Assembly (NCBI RefSeq): GCF_018128065.1
Contig: NZ_CP072360.1
Span: forward strand, 252,501-316,500
Length of the DNA: 64,000 nucleotides
Source of the DNA: Prevotella melaninogenica
GTDB taxonomy: Bacteria; Bacteroidota; Bacteroidia; Bacteroidales; Bacteroidaceae
Direction of reading: 5' to 3'
The notes beneath the pieces were generated by a model, which saw only the letters and a program-made list of their open reading frames with translations, was not told where the DNA came from and did not search any database. Position 1 is the stretch's first letter, and each line of letters starts with the position of its first letter. This document shows, piece after piece, positions 38,120 through 46,619 of this stretch. Made by a program: the position numbers and the translations under genes.

Positions 38120-38695
38120 TTACTTTAGAAGTAGCTGACGAGCAAACTCCCATATGACAATACCAGTTGTTACACTTACATTCAATGAGTGTTTGGTGCC
38201 GAATTGTGGAATTTCAAGACAGCCGTCGCTCATATCTACAACGCTCTGCTTTACACCTTTCACCTCGTTGCCCAGCACGATAGCGTAGTGGGTGGATAGG
38301 TGTTGGGTGTTGGGTGTTGGGTGTTGATAGTTTGTTGGGTTCTCTGTGTTGAGTTCCTGTAGCTTTGTTGAGCCTTCCACCTGTTCCACACTATATACAA
38401 ATACGCCTTGACGATGGAGTTCTTCGATAGCATCCTCTGTACGTTCAAAGTAACGCCAATCAACTGAATCCTCACCACCGAGTGCTGTCTTATGAATCTC
38501 TGCATTGGGTGGTGTGGCTGTGATACCGCATAGATAGACAGCTTCCACACGGAAAGCATCAGCAGAACGGAAGACACTTCCCACATTATGTAATGACCGC
38601 ACATCGTCTAACACAACGATGAGTGGCAACTTATCAGCCTCCTTGAATTCCTCAAGGGAAAGCCTATTCATTTCGATGGTGCGTAGTTTTCTCAT
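38120..38695 (-). CDS. TrmH/SpoU family RNA 2'-O-methyltransferase
   Basis: A 191-residue SPOUT-fold enzyme that methylates ribose in tRNA or rRNA with S-adenosylmethionine. The family motifs are clear: LDDVRSLHNVGSVFRSADAF (motif 1), IVLGNEVKGV (motif 2) and IPQFGTKHSLNVSVTTGIV (motif 3, the trefoil knot). I start at MRKLRTIEMNRL; the Met seven codons earlier is less likely. Residues about 117-135 (ENPTNYQHPTPNTQHLSTH) are an insertion coded by GGTGTTG heptamer repeats just before motif 2, with no counterpart expected in the family. The target RNA is unknown. Confidence 0.85.
   Translation of the reverse strand: MRKLRTIEMNRLSLEEFKEADKLPLIVVLDDVRSLHNVGSVFRSADAFRVEAVYLCGITATPPNAEIHKTALGGEDSVDWRYFERTEDAIEELHRQGVFVYSVEQVEGSTKLQELNTENPTNYQHPTPNTQHLSTHYAIVLGNEVKGVKQSVVDMSDGCLEIPQFGTKHSLNVSVTTGIVIWEFARQLLLK
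38299..38326. repeat. GGTGTTG heptamer repeat inside the methyltransferase gene
   Basis: Four exact tandem copies of GGTGTTG. Seven is not a multiple of three, so gain or loss of a unit would shift the frame. Confidence 0.9.
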
Positions 38696-38738
38696 AAAAT
38701 AATAAAGCCCGTCCAAATACTACCAGCCCCTCCCCCTT

Positions 38739-38759
38739 CCCCTCCCCCATAGGGAGGGG
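38739..38759. repeat. C/G-rich hairpin repeat, copy 4
   Basis: CCCCTCCC-CCATA-GGGAGGGG, just upstream of the methyltransferase gene. Confidence 0.65.
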
Positions 38760-38854
38760 CGTGAATACCGAGATACCCCTATGTTATGGATAGTTCTTGA
38801 TGCTCTTTATAAAATAGTATATCAGCTTATGTATGGTTTTTTGTTATCTGCACT

Positions 38855-38872
38855 CCCCTCCCTTTGGAGGGG
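38855..38872. repeat. C/G-rich hairpin repeat, copy 5
   Basis: CCCCTCC pairs with GGAGGGG across four bases, right after the SufE gene. Copies 4 and 5 bracket the short gap between SufE and the methyltransferase. Confidence 0.6.
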
Positions 38873-38888
38873 TTGGGGGAGGCTTCTT

Positions 38889-39305
38889 TTACTGCAAACT
38901 AAACCCTACTGCATACGCCTTAATCTTCGTCACCATAGAGAGTAAGCCGTTGCTACGTGTAGGTGAGAGATGCTGACGAAGGCCTATCTTATCAATGAAA
39001 TACAAGTCTGCATCAATAATCTCTTGCGGAGTATGATTACTCAAAACACGTATCAGAAGGGCAATGATACCCTTTGTGATGAGTGCATCAGAGTCAGCAG
39101 TGAAGATAAGTTTACCATCTATATTGTCACACTGCAGCCATACACGGCTCTGACAACCGTCAATGAGGTTCTGCTCGTTCTTATACTGTTCCTCTAATGG
39201 CTCTAACTCGTTGCCCAAGTCAATGAGCATTTGGTATTTATCCATCCAATCAGTGAAGTCTTCAAACTCACCAATTACTGCATCTTGTGCTTCGTTTATT
39301 GTCAT
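38889..39305 (-). CDS. SufE family Fe-S assembly protein
   Basis: A 138-residue sulfur acceptor that works with SufS-type cysteine desulfurases in iron-sulfur cluster assembly. The active cysteine is Cys51 in LIDGCQSRVWL, exactly where E. coli SufE has it. Length is normal. No other suf genes lie nearby. Heptamer repeats separate it from the U32 gene upstream. Confidence 0.92.
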   Translation of the reverse strand: MTINEAQDAVIGEFEDFTDWMDKYQMLIDLGNELEPLEEQYKNEQNLIDGCQSRVWLQCDNIDGKLIFTADSDALITKGIIALLIRVLSNHTPQEIIDADLYFIDKIGLRQHLSPTRSNGLLSMVTKIKAYAVGFSLQ

Positions 39306-39318
39306 AGATCCTTATTTT

Positions 39319-39537
39319 TAATTCATAATTCAGAATTCACAATTCATAATTATGATAACTTCTGTGGGCAGAGTTTATTGCTACAAGCAGCTTACAATAT
39401 TGTTATTTACCATATAATATTAACCAATAGAAGTAATCATCGTTGTGAATTTGGATTGTGAATTATGAATGTTGAATTCAGAATTACCATAGTAATCATA
39501 ATTATGAATTATGAATTGTGAATTCTGAATTAGAATG
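39319..39537. repeat. AATTCAN heptamer repeat, locus 3 (inverted pair)
   Basis: The left block (39319-39357) has five AATTCAN-type units ending ATTATGATAACTTC. The right block (39443-39533) is its inverse (ATTATGAATTGTGAATTCTGAATT). Between them is a 75-base core with TTGCTACAAGCAGCTT, similar to wording near 61600. Confidence 0.65.
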
Positions 39538-39539
39538 AT

Positions 39540-40784
39540 TTACTTTGTTACTAACTTAAACAGTTTATCATTTGGGCGTACCTTGTCCGGTACTGGGATT
39601 GAAACGCGCCAGCCTTGTTCTGCTTTATCAACAGGATTGAGGTCGTAGCGGATTTCTTCCGCATTGAGGAACATAGCTCCAGTGCTGTTACCTGTGATAA
39701 GAAGCTTCTCTCCCTTTACAAAAGTATTAGCCTCAACGGCAACCTCAGCCACGCCAAGACGAGAGAAATACTTGATCACCTTACCGATGAGTACCTTCTT
39801 CTCTGTAGCCTTATTGCCATAATCCTTGGTCCATTCGCCCATCTTCTGACCTTGATAGTAGCCATCCCAGAAGCCACGGTTGAAGACTGTTGAGAGTCTC
39901 TCGTCCCACTGGTCCTTCTTTTCTTCGGTGAAGGTACCATCGAGTACGCTCTCTATTGCCTCCTTATAGCAGCTCACAACGGTGTGAACATACTCTGGTC
40001 CACGCGCACGACCCTCAATCTTAAACACACGTACACCAGCATCCATCATCTTATCAATGAAGCGAACACTCTTTAAGTCCTTAGGACTCATAATGTACTT
40101 GTTATCAATCTCTAACTGATTACCCGTCTCATTGTCTGTAACCGTATAGCTACGACGGCATATCTGGGTACAAGCACCACGGTTAGCAGAGCGGTTAGAG
40201 TCGTGAAGACTCATATAACACTTGCCCGAAATTGCCATACAGAACGCACCATGGCAGAACATCTCGATACGAACAGGCTGTCCCTTCGGTCCACAGATAT
40301 TCTGTTTGATAATCTGTTCGTGTATTTCCTTCACCTGATCCATATTCAGCTCGCGTGCCAATACGGCAACATCAGCAAATTGAGCGTAGAACTTTAGGGC
40401 GTCAATATTAGATATATTCAACTGTGTTGAGAGGTGAACCTCAACCCCCACCTGACGGCAATACATCATTACAGCAACGTCACTGGCAATGACAGCGGTG
40501 ATGTTAGCAGCCTTGGCAGCATCGATAATCTCGTGCATTGTCTCAATATCCTCGCCATAGATGACGGTGTTTACAGTCAAATAAGTCTGTATACCTTTTG
40601 CATTACAAGTCTCGGCAATCTCTTTGAGGTCGTTAATAGTGAAGTGGTTGGCCGAATGGGAACGCATATTTAGCTTCCCGATACCGAAGTAAACCGAGTT
40701 AGCTCCGGCATTGATGGCAGCTGCTAACGACTCACGTGAGCCAACAGGTGCCATTATCTCAAATTCATTTATATTCTTGTTCAT
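39540..40784 (-). CDS. peptidase U32 family protein (TrhP/YegQ-like)
   Basis: A 414-residue cytoplasmic protein. The U32 signature is in the cysteine-rich segment CHGAFCMAISGKCYMS...RGACTQICRR, whose cysteines hold an iron-sulfur cluster in the TrhP/YegQ type. These proteins take part in 5-hydroxyuridine formation at tRNA position 34, so the family name peptidase is probably misleading here. The N-terminal TIM-barrel part (EIMAPVGSRESLAAAINAGA) is typical. With divergent miaB it makes a second tRNA-modification gene in 2 kb. Confidence 0.87.
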   Translation of the reverse strand: MNKNINEFEIMAPVGSRESLAAAINAGANSVYFGIGKLNMRSHSANHFTINDLKEIAETCNAKGIQTYLTVNTVIYGEDIETMHEIIDAAKAANITAVIASDVAVMMYCRQVGVEVHLSTQLNISNIDALKFYAQFADVAVLARELNMDQVKEIHEQIIKQNICGPKGQPVRIEMFCHGAFCMAISGKCYMSLHDSNRSANRGACTQICRRSYTVTDNETGNQLEIDNKYIMSPKDLKSVRFIDKMMDAGVRVFKIEGRARGPEYVHTVVSCYKEAIESVLDGTFTEEKKDQWDERLSTVFNRGFWDGYYQGQKMGEWTKDYGNKATEKKVLIGKVIKYFSRLGVAEVAVEANTFVKGEKLLITGNSTGAMFLNAEEIRYDLNPVDKAEQGWRVSIPVPDKVRPNDKLFKLVTK

Positions 40785-40911
40785 TGTTTTATTTTCATTA
40801 CCAAACAGTTAGCAAGCAATAAGAAATCTGTTACCTTTCGTAGACTTATTCCTATGCTTTGCTTTGTCTGTTGCTATCCTTTATTTATTGTGAATGTGTC
40901 TATTCAGTCTG

Positions 40912-40919
40912 CAAAGGTA
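40912..40919 (-). promoter_or_regulatory. -7 element of the U32 gene
   Basis: TACCTTTG on the minus strand, about 130 bases before the start. The -33 is weak. Confidence 0.45.
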
Positions 40920-41010
40920 CGGAAAATATCCGATAAAGGGCGTAAACGAGTTTGTAAGTTTTGCAAATTACTTGCATTAATGCAATATATTGCTATGTGT
41001 TTTAGCTTCA

Positions 41011-41089
41011 ACACGATTGGTGCTTACCAAGAACACCATGCGTGCTAAGCCTTAGCACCATCTGTGCTGAGGGCTAACACATTAGCAGA
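41011..41089. repeat. 22-bp-period palindrome array, family A, locus 6
   Basis: Cores ACACGATTGGTGC (41011), ACACCATGCGTGC (41033), GCACCATCTGTGC (41055) and a half unit at 41077. It lies between the divergent U32 and miaB promoters. Confidence 0.88.
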
Positions 41090-41259
41090 AGACGGAAAGA
41101 AAACGTCCTAAATACCATTATGATAGATAGTAAAAACCTAAGAATAAACTTATATGGAAAATGTTTAAGAGTCAGCATTATTCACTAAAAAGAATATATC
41201 AGTTCTTTTCTAAGAGTCAAATAGTTAGAACGTTTTTCGGTTGTATGCGATAAAATTAG

Positions 41260-41267
41260 TATCTTTG
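41260..41267 (+). promoter_or_regulatory. -7 element of miaB
   Basis: TATCTTTG followed by GC, 30 bases before the ATG. The -33 position holds TTTC. Confidence 0.5.
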
Positions 41268-41296
41268 CATGCTAATTTTTTCGAGATAACAACAGA

Positions 41297-42625
41297 ATGA
41301 AGAAACTATATATTGAGACATACGGCTGCCAGATGAATGTGGCAGACTCTGAGGTTGTGGCTTCTGTCATGAAGATGGCAGGTTATGACGTATGCGAAAC
41401 AGAGGAAGAAGCAGATGCTATCTTCCTCAATACCTGTTCTATACGTGAGAACGCAGAGAACAAGATATATAATCGTTTGGAGGCATTGCACGCCGAGCAG
41501 AAGAAAGGTCGTGACCTTATCTTGGGCGTATTGGGATGTATGGCAGAGCGTGTAAGGGACGATTTAATTCAAAATCACCACGCCAATCTTGTGTGTGGTC
41601 CTGACTCTTACCTCAACTTGCCTGATATGATTGCACAGTGCGAGAACGGTACGAATGCAATGGATATCGAACTCTCTACCACTGAGACCTATCGTGATGT
41701 TATCCCACAGCGTATTGGTGGCAATAGAGTGTCGGGCTTTGTTAGTATTATGCGTGGTTGCAATAACTTCTGCCACTATTGTATCGTTCCTTTTACCCGT
41801 GGACGTGAGCGTTCACGTGATGTAGAAAGTATCTTGAAAGAGGTTAAGGACTTGCATGACAAGGGTTTCAAGGAGGTTACTCTCTTAGGTCAGAACGTCA
41901 ATTCTTACGGATTGTTGCCAAATGGTAAGCGTCCTGAGAATGGTATTTCGTTTGCAGAATTGTTGCATAAGGTGGCACAGAGTGTACCAGATATGCGTGT
42001 GCGCTTCACGACTTCCAACCCAGAAGATATGACAGAGGATATCATTGAGGCAGTAGCTACCGAGCCTAATCTCTGTAATCACATCCACTTCCCTGCACAG
42101 AGCGGTAGTAATAGCGTGCTGAAGTTGATGAACCGTAAGTACACTCGTGAGGACTACCTTGAGAAGGTGGCTGCTATTCGTCGTCTTATCCCTGATTGTG
42201 GACTTACAACCGATATCTTCATTGGTTATCACAATGAGTCGGAAGAAGACTTCCAAGAAACACTCTCGTTGATGCGTGAGGTAGGTTTCGATTCTGCCTT
42301 TATGTTCAAATACTCTGAGCGGCCGGGAACATACGCTGCAAAGCACCTTCCAGACAATGTATCTGAGGAGGTGAAGATTCGCCGTTTGAATGAGTTGATT
42401 CGCTTACAGACTGAGATTTCAGCTGAACAGAACAAGAAAGACGAGGGCAAGGAGTTTGATATCCTTATCGAACGCTTCGGTAAACGTAGCCGTGAACAGC
42501 TGATGGGGCGTACTCCACAGAACAAGGCTGTAGTCATGCCACGTGGCAATCATCATATTGGTGAGACCGTCCGTGTACGCATCACAGGCTCAACCAGTGC
42601 TACACTCTTTGGCGAAGAAGTGTAA
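41297..42625 (+). CDS. miaB: tRNA-2-methylthio-N6-dimethylallyladenosine synthase
   Basis: A 442-residue radical-SAM methylthiotransferase that modifies A37 of tRNAs. The N-terminal domain has the three auxiliary-cluster cysteines Cys11, Cys47 and Cys81. The radical-SAM motif is Cys155-x3-Cys159-x2-Cys162 (RGCNNFCHYC), and a TRAM domain closes the protein. These features separate it from RimO and MtaB. It has its own promoter, and its terminator overlaps the promoter of the next gene. Confidence 0.96.
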   Translation: MKKLYIETYGCQMNVADSEVVASVMKMAGYDVCETEEEADAIFLNTCSIRENAENKIYNRLEALHAEQKKGRDLILGVLGCMAERVRDDLIQNHHANLVCGPDSYLNLPDMIAQCENGTNAMDIELSTTETYRDVIPQRIGGNRVSGFVSIMRGCNNFCHYCIVPFTRGRERSRDVESILKEVKDLHDKGFKEVTLLGQNVNSYGLLPNGKRPENGISFAELLHKVAQSVPDMRVRFTTSNPEDMTEDIIEAVATEPNLCNHIHFPAQSGSNSVLKLMNRKYTREDYLEKVAAIRRLIPDCGLTTDIFIGYHNESEEDFQETLSLMREVGFDSAFMFKYSERPGTYAAKHLPDNVSEEVKIRRLNELIRLQTEISAEQNKKDEGKEFDILIERFGKRSREQLMGRTPQNKAVVMPRGNHHIGETVRVRITGSTSATLFGEEV

Positions 42626-42647
42626 ATATACTTTATATATAAAGATA

Positions 42648-42670
42648 AACCGCAAAACAATTTTGCGGTT
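42648..42670 (+). terminator. intrinsic terminator of miaB
   Basis: AACCGCAAAA-CAA-TTTTGCGGTT, a perfect 10-bp stem, then TTGCTTTTT. Confidence 0.8.
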
Positions 42671-42692
42671 TTGCTTTTTATAGCTATATTTG
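42662..42692 (+). promoter_or_regulatory. promoter of the MsbA-like ABC transporter gene
   Basis: TTTG (42662-42665), 19 bases, TATATTTG (42685-42692). The -33 element lies in the miaB terminator stem. Confidence 0.75.
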
Positions 42693-42724
42693 CAAAATTG
42701 AATATAAGATAAGAAGATTAGTTG

Positions 42725-44584
42725 ATGAAGGAATTCATACACGTTTTACGCAGGTTCGTACCGCCATACAAGAAGTATCTTGTGCTGTCAATCATTTTCA
42801 ACATATTGTCAGCAATTCTCAATATATTCTCCTTTGCAACGCTTATACCACTCCTTCAGATTCTTTTTAAGGTTGATGCAGGAACAGGAGCGATGCGTGC
42901 AATGGCTTGGAGTGAAGGCTCTTTCAAGGAAGTATTATCGAACAATGCGGATTATTATACGCAGATATACATCACCAGTTGGGGACCAACAACCGTCTTA
43001 TTGGCTATCGGTTTGGTCCTTGCTTTCATGACTTTCCTAAAAACTGGAGCCTACTTCCTTTCCTCTGCTTCTATCATTCCTATCCGAACAGGCGTTGTAC
43101 GTGATATTCGTAACCAACTCTATGAGAAGATAACATCCCTTTCTCTCGGCTTCTTTAGTGAGGAAAGAAAGGGAGACATCATCGCTCGCATGAGTGGTGA
43201 CGTACAAGAGGTTGACAACTCCATCATGTCATCTATCGACATGCTCTTTAAGAATCCTGTTCTTATTATCATTTACTTTACCACACTGCTTGTTATCTCT
43301 TGGCAGTTGACCCTCTTCACGCTTATTTTCGTACCTATCTTCGGATGGTTTATGGGCTTTGTTGGTCGAAAGCTGAAGCAGAATAGTATGTCAGCGCAGA
43401 AGTTGTGGAGTGATACGATGAGTCAAGTAGAAGAAACCTTAGGCGGATTAAGAGTCATCAAAGCCTTCTGTGCAGAAGGAATGATGAAAGAACGCTTTGA
43501 CAAGATTAACTCACAATACCGCAATGACATCATGCGTGTGAACATTCGTCAGCAGTTAGCTCACCCTATGAGTGAGTTCCTCGGAACGGTCATGATAGTT
43601 GTCGTGCTTTGGTTTGGTGGTACCCTCGTTTTGGGTGAATACCCTATTATTAGTGGACCTACCTTTATCTATTATCTTGTTATCCTCTACAGTATTCTTA
43701 ATCCATTGAAAGAATTCTCCCGCGCAGGCTATAATATTCCTAAAGGGCTTGCCTCAATGGAGCGTATTGATAAGATTCTCAAGGCAGAAGTAAAGATACA
43801 AGAGCCAGAGAAACCAGTACATATCGATAGCTTTGAGCATGAGATAGAGTTCCGTCATGTCAGCTTTGCCTATACTGATGGTAAGGATGATGATGGTAAT
43901 ACAGAACTTCACTGGGTATTGAAGGATATCAACCTCGTTATTCCAAAGGGTAAGACAATTGCTTTGGTAGGGCAGAGTGGTAGCGGAAAGTCTACCTTGC
44001 TTGACCTCATCCCACGTTACTACGATGTGCAAGAAGGCGAAATTCTCATTGACGGAATCAATATTAAGGATTTAGGAGTACACGACCTCCGCCAGCTTAT
44101 AGGTAATGTAAATCAAGAGGCAATCCTCTTCAACGATAGTTTCAAGAATAACATCTCCTTCGGTGTCAATGCAACAGACGAGGCAATAGCCGAAGCAGCG
44201 AAGATTGCCAATGCTCATGAGTTCATCCTTAGCAGTGAAAAAGGATACGACACGAATATCGGTGACCGTGGTGGACGTCTCTCCGGCGGACAGCGTCAGC
44301 GTGTTAGTATTGCTCGTGCTATCCTTAAGAATCCACCAATCCTCATCCTTGACGAAGCTACTTCTGCCCTTGACACAGAGAGCGAACGCCTTGTACAGGA
44401 TGCCCTCTATAAGCTTATGAAGACACGTACGACCATAGCTGTGGCGCACCGCTTATCAACTATCAAGAATAGTGATGAGATTTGCGTGCTGCATGAAGGT
44501 GAGATTGTAGAAAGAGGAACGCATGATGAACTGATGGATATAGAAGGATACTATAAGAAACTGCATGATATGCAGGAGATATAA
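42725..44584 (+). CDS. ABC transporter, fused permease/ATPase (MsbA-like)
   Basis: A 619-residue half-transporter. About six membrane helices fill residues 20-330. The ATPase half has Walker A GQSGSGKST, signature LSGGQRQR and Walker B ILILDEATSALD, ending in the H-loop VAHRLST. Members of this type flip lipid A precursors or export other lipids and drugs. The position upstream of an LtaS-like enzyme and an LpxL-like acyltransferase favours lipid A or other envelope lipid export. I use ATG 42725; the TTG before it is unlikely. Confidence 0.85.
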   Translation: MKEFIHVLRRFVPPYKKYLVLSIIFNILSAILNIFSFATLIPLLQILFKVDAGTGAMRAMAWSEGSFKEVLSNNADYYTQIYITSWGPTTVLLAIGLVLAFMTFLKTGAYFLSSASIIPIRTGVVRDIRNQLYEKITSLSLGFFSEERKGDIIARMSGDVQEVDNSIMSSIDMLFKNPVLIIIYFTTLLVISWQLTLFTLIFVPIFGWFMGFVGRKLKQNSMSAQKLWSDTMSQVEETLGGLRVIKAFCAEGMMKERFDKINSQYRNDIMRVNIRQQLAHPMSEFLGTVMIVVVLWFGGTLVLGEYPIISGPTFIYYLVILYSILNPLKEFSRAGYNIPKGLASMERIDKILKAEVKIQEPEKPVHIDSFEHEIEFRHVSFAYTDGKDDDGNTELHWVLKDINLVIPKGKTIALVGQSGSGKSTLLDLIPRYYDVQEGEILIDGINIKDLGVHDLRQLIGNVNQEAILFNDSFKNNISFGVNATDEAIAEAAKIANAHEFILSSEKGYDTNIGDRGGRLSGGQRQRVSIARAILKNPPILILDEATSALDTESERLVQDALYKLMKTRTTIAVAHRLSTIKNSDEICVLHEGEIVERGTHDELMDIEGYYKKLHDMQEI

Positions 44585-44606
44585 AGGTCCAGAAGTATTG
44601 AAAGAT

Positions 44607-46619
44607 ATGAAGGGATTATTAAAAACAACATTTGGTTCGCCAATAGCATTAGTGTTCAACTTGCTATTGGCGTATGCCATTTTCTTTGTAGCACGATTGA
44701 CTTACTTCTTTGTCAATTACAGTTACTTTATTGACGGTCTCAATGCTTCTTCGCTCTGGATGTGGGTGCGAGGAGGTCTTCTCTTTGATACGACCGCCAT
44801 TCTTTACACACATATTCTCTACATCGTAATGATGCTTCTGCCACTATGGCGGAAAGAGAACCCTGTCTATCATAAGGTTTGTAAGTGGGTATTCATGGTT
44901 GTTAATGCTTTTTCTCTTGCTATCAACCTTGCCGACTCGGTTTATTTTCCATTCACACTGCGCCGTACAACGACCAGTGTGTTCCGTGAGTTCGACAATG
45001 AGAACAACATTGCTGGTATCTTGTTCCACAATGCTGTTACCCATTGGTACCTTATTCTGATTTTTATTATTGTTCTATGGCTTGCCAATAAGCTATATGT
45101 AAAGTCACATACTGACCACCGCAGCTATAAAAGCCTACGTCAACGATTAGTTTATGCGGCACAACTTTTCGTATGTCTTGCCGTGGCTGCTGTCCTTACA
45201 GTAGGTGGTTGCCGAGGCGGATTGCAGTCGGGTGTACGTCCGATAACTATTAGTAACGCCAACCAGTACGTAGAACGTCCAACTGATTGTGCCTTAGTAC
45301 TCAACACCCCTTTTGCTCTTATCCGCACGATAGGCAAGTCCGACTTCTCCGTTCCTGATTACTTCCCCTCTTTGGCAGCTGCCCGTGAGGTCTACGACCC
45401 TGTTTATTGGATGCAGTACAAGGAGCCTAATCCTACTTCAGGCGTACGCCTTCCCAATAAGAAGAACATTGTTATTCTCATTGTTGAGAGTTTCGGACGT
45501 GAGTATATCGGAGGGTTTAACCGTGACTTCTTCGATGGAAAATACAAAGGTTATACACCGAATGTAGACAAACTCATTGATAAAAGCCTCGTTTATCGCT
45601 TCTCTTATTGCAACGGACGTAAGAGTATTGACGGAATGCCATCCATCCTCTGTGGTATTCCTCGCTTTGGAGAACCTTTCATTCTCACTCCTGCTTCGAT
45701 GAATGACTATACAGGTATGCCGGGATTACTTAGTAAATGGGGCTATCAGACCGCTTTCTTCCATGGTGCTAACCGTGGTTCGATGGGTTTTCTTGCCTTT
45801 GCTAATAAGATTGGATTCCAGAAGTATTATGGTCGACAAGACTATAGCGAAGACCCTCGTTTCGGTGGTGATAAGGACTTTGATGGCAACTGGGGCATTT
45901 GGGATGAGCCTTTCTTGCAGTACTATTGTACGAAGATGGGAGAGATGAAGCAGCCGTTTATGACAGCTCTCTTCACTGTTTCAAGCCACGACCCATTTGT
46001 TGTTCCAGAGAAGTATAAGAACGTTTATAAGGAAGAACACCTACCTATCCATAAGTGCATACGCTATACAGATATGGCGATAGGCAAGTTCTTTGAGTCT
46101 GCGAGCAAGCAGCCTTGGTTTAAAAATACCATCTTCGTGCTTACAAGCGACCATACTAATCAGAGTGATCACGAGCAGTATATGACCGATATAGGTGGCT
46201 TCTGTTCACCTATTATAATCTATGACCCATCAGGTGAGATAAAGTCTGGACGTATAGATGGCGTGGCACAGCAGATTGATATTATGCCAACTCTGTTGAA
46301 TCACATAGGTTATAACGCTGGCCCTTACCTCTCTTTCGGAAAGGACTTGCTGCATACAGCGGCAGAAGATACTTGGGCTGTGAACTATCTGAACGGTATT
46401 TATCAGTATGTAAAGTATGGTTATGTACTCCAATGGGATGGTAAACAGACAAAAGCCATCTATCGAGTTACAGATGCATTGATGAAGCAAAACCTTCTTG
46501 GGCAGGTCCCTGAACAAGTTAAGATGGAGCGAGAACTGAAGGCTATTATCTATCAGTATATGTATCGTATGGTAAATGATAAGATGCATCCAACGATTAA
46601 AAACCCAGAACTTCAATGA
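44607..46619 (+). CDS. LtaS-like membrane sulfatase-fold enzyme, copy 1
   Basis: A 670-residue inner-membrane protein. Four or five membrane helices fill residues about 15-190, followed by a large periplasmic alkaline-phosphatase-fold domain. Metal and nucleophile motifs are visible: NIVILIVESFGRE (metal-binding Glu), GRKSIDGMPSILCGIP (likely nucleophile Ser), and FVLTSDHTNQSDH (second metal site). Family members move phosphoglycerol, phosphoethanolamine or related groups onto lipids or glycans. I start at 44607, after the ABC gene stop; an earlier start would overlap it and lack the membrane-leader pattern. The stop overlaps the acyltransferase start by four bases. Confidence 0.83.
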   Translation: MKGLLKTTFGSPIALVFNLLLAYAIFFVARLTYFFVNYSYFIDGLNASSLWMWVRGGLLFDTTAILYTHILYIVMMLLPLWRKENPVYHKVCKWVFMVVNAFSLAINLADSVYFPFTLRRTTTSVFREFDNENNIAGILFHNAVTHWYLILIFIIVLWLANKLYVKSHTDHRSYKSLRQRLVYAAQLFVCLAVAAVLTVGGCRGGLQSGVRPITISNANQYVERPTDCALVLNTPFALIRTIGKSDFSVPDYFPSLAAAREVYDPVYWMQYKEPNPTSGVRLPNKKNIVILIVESFGREYIGGFNRDFFDGKYKGYTPNVDKLIDKSLVYRFSYCNGRKSIDGMPSILCGIPRFGEPFILTPASMNDYTGMPGLLSKWGYQTAFFHGANRGSMGFLAFANKIGFQKYYGRQDYSEDPRFGGDKDFDGNWGIWDEPFLQYYCTKMGEMKQPFMTALFTVSSHDPFVVPEKYKNVYKEEHLPIHKCIRYTDMAIGKFFESASKQPWFKNTIFVLTSDHTNQSDHEQYMTDIGGFCSPIIIYDPSGEIKSGRIDGVAQQIDIMPTLLNHIGYNAGPYLSFGKDLLHTAAEDTWAVNYLNGIYQYVKYGYVLQWDGKQTKAIYRVTDALMKQNLLGQVPEQVKMERELKAIIYQYMYRMVNDKMHPTIKNPELQ

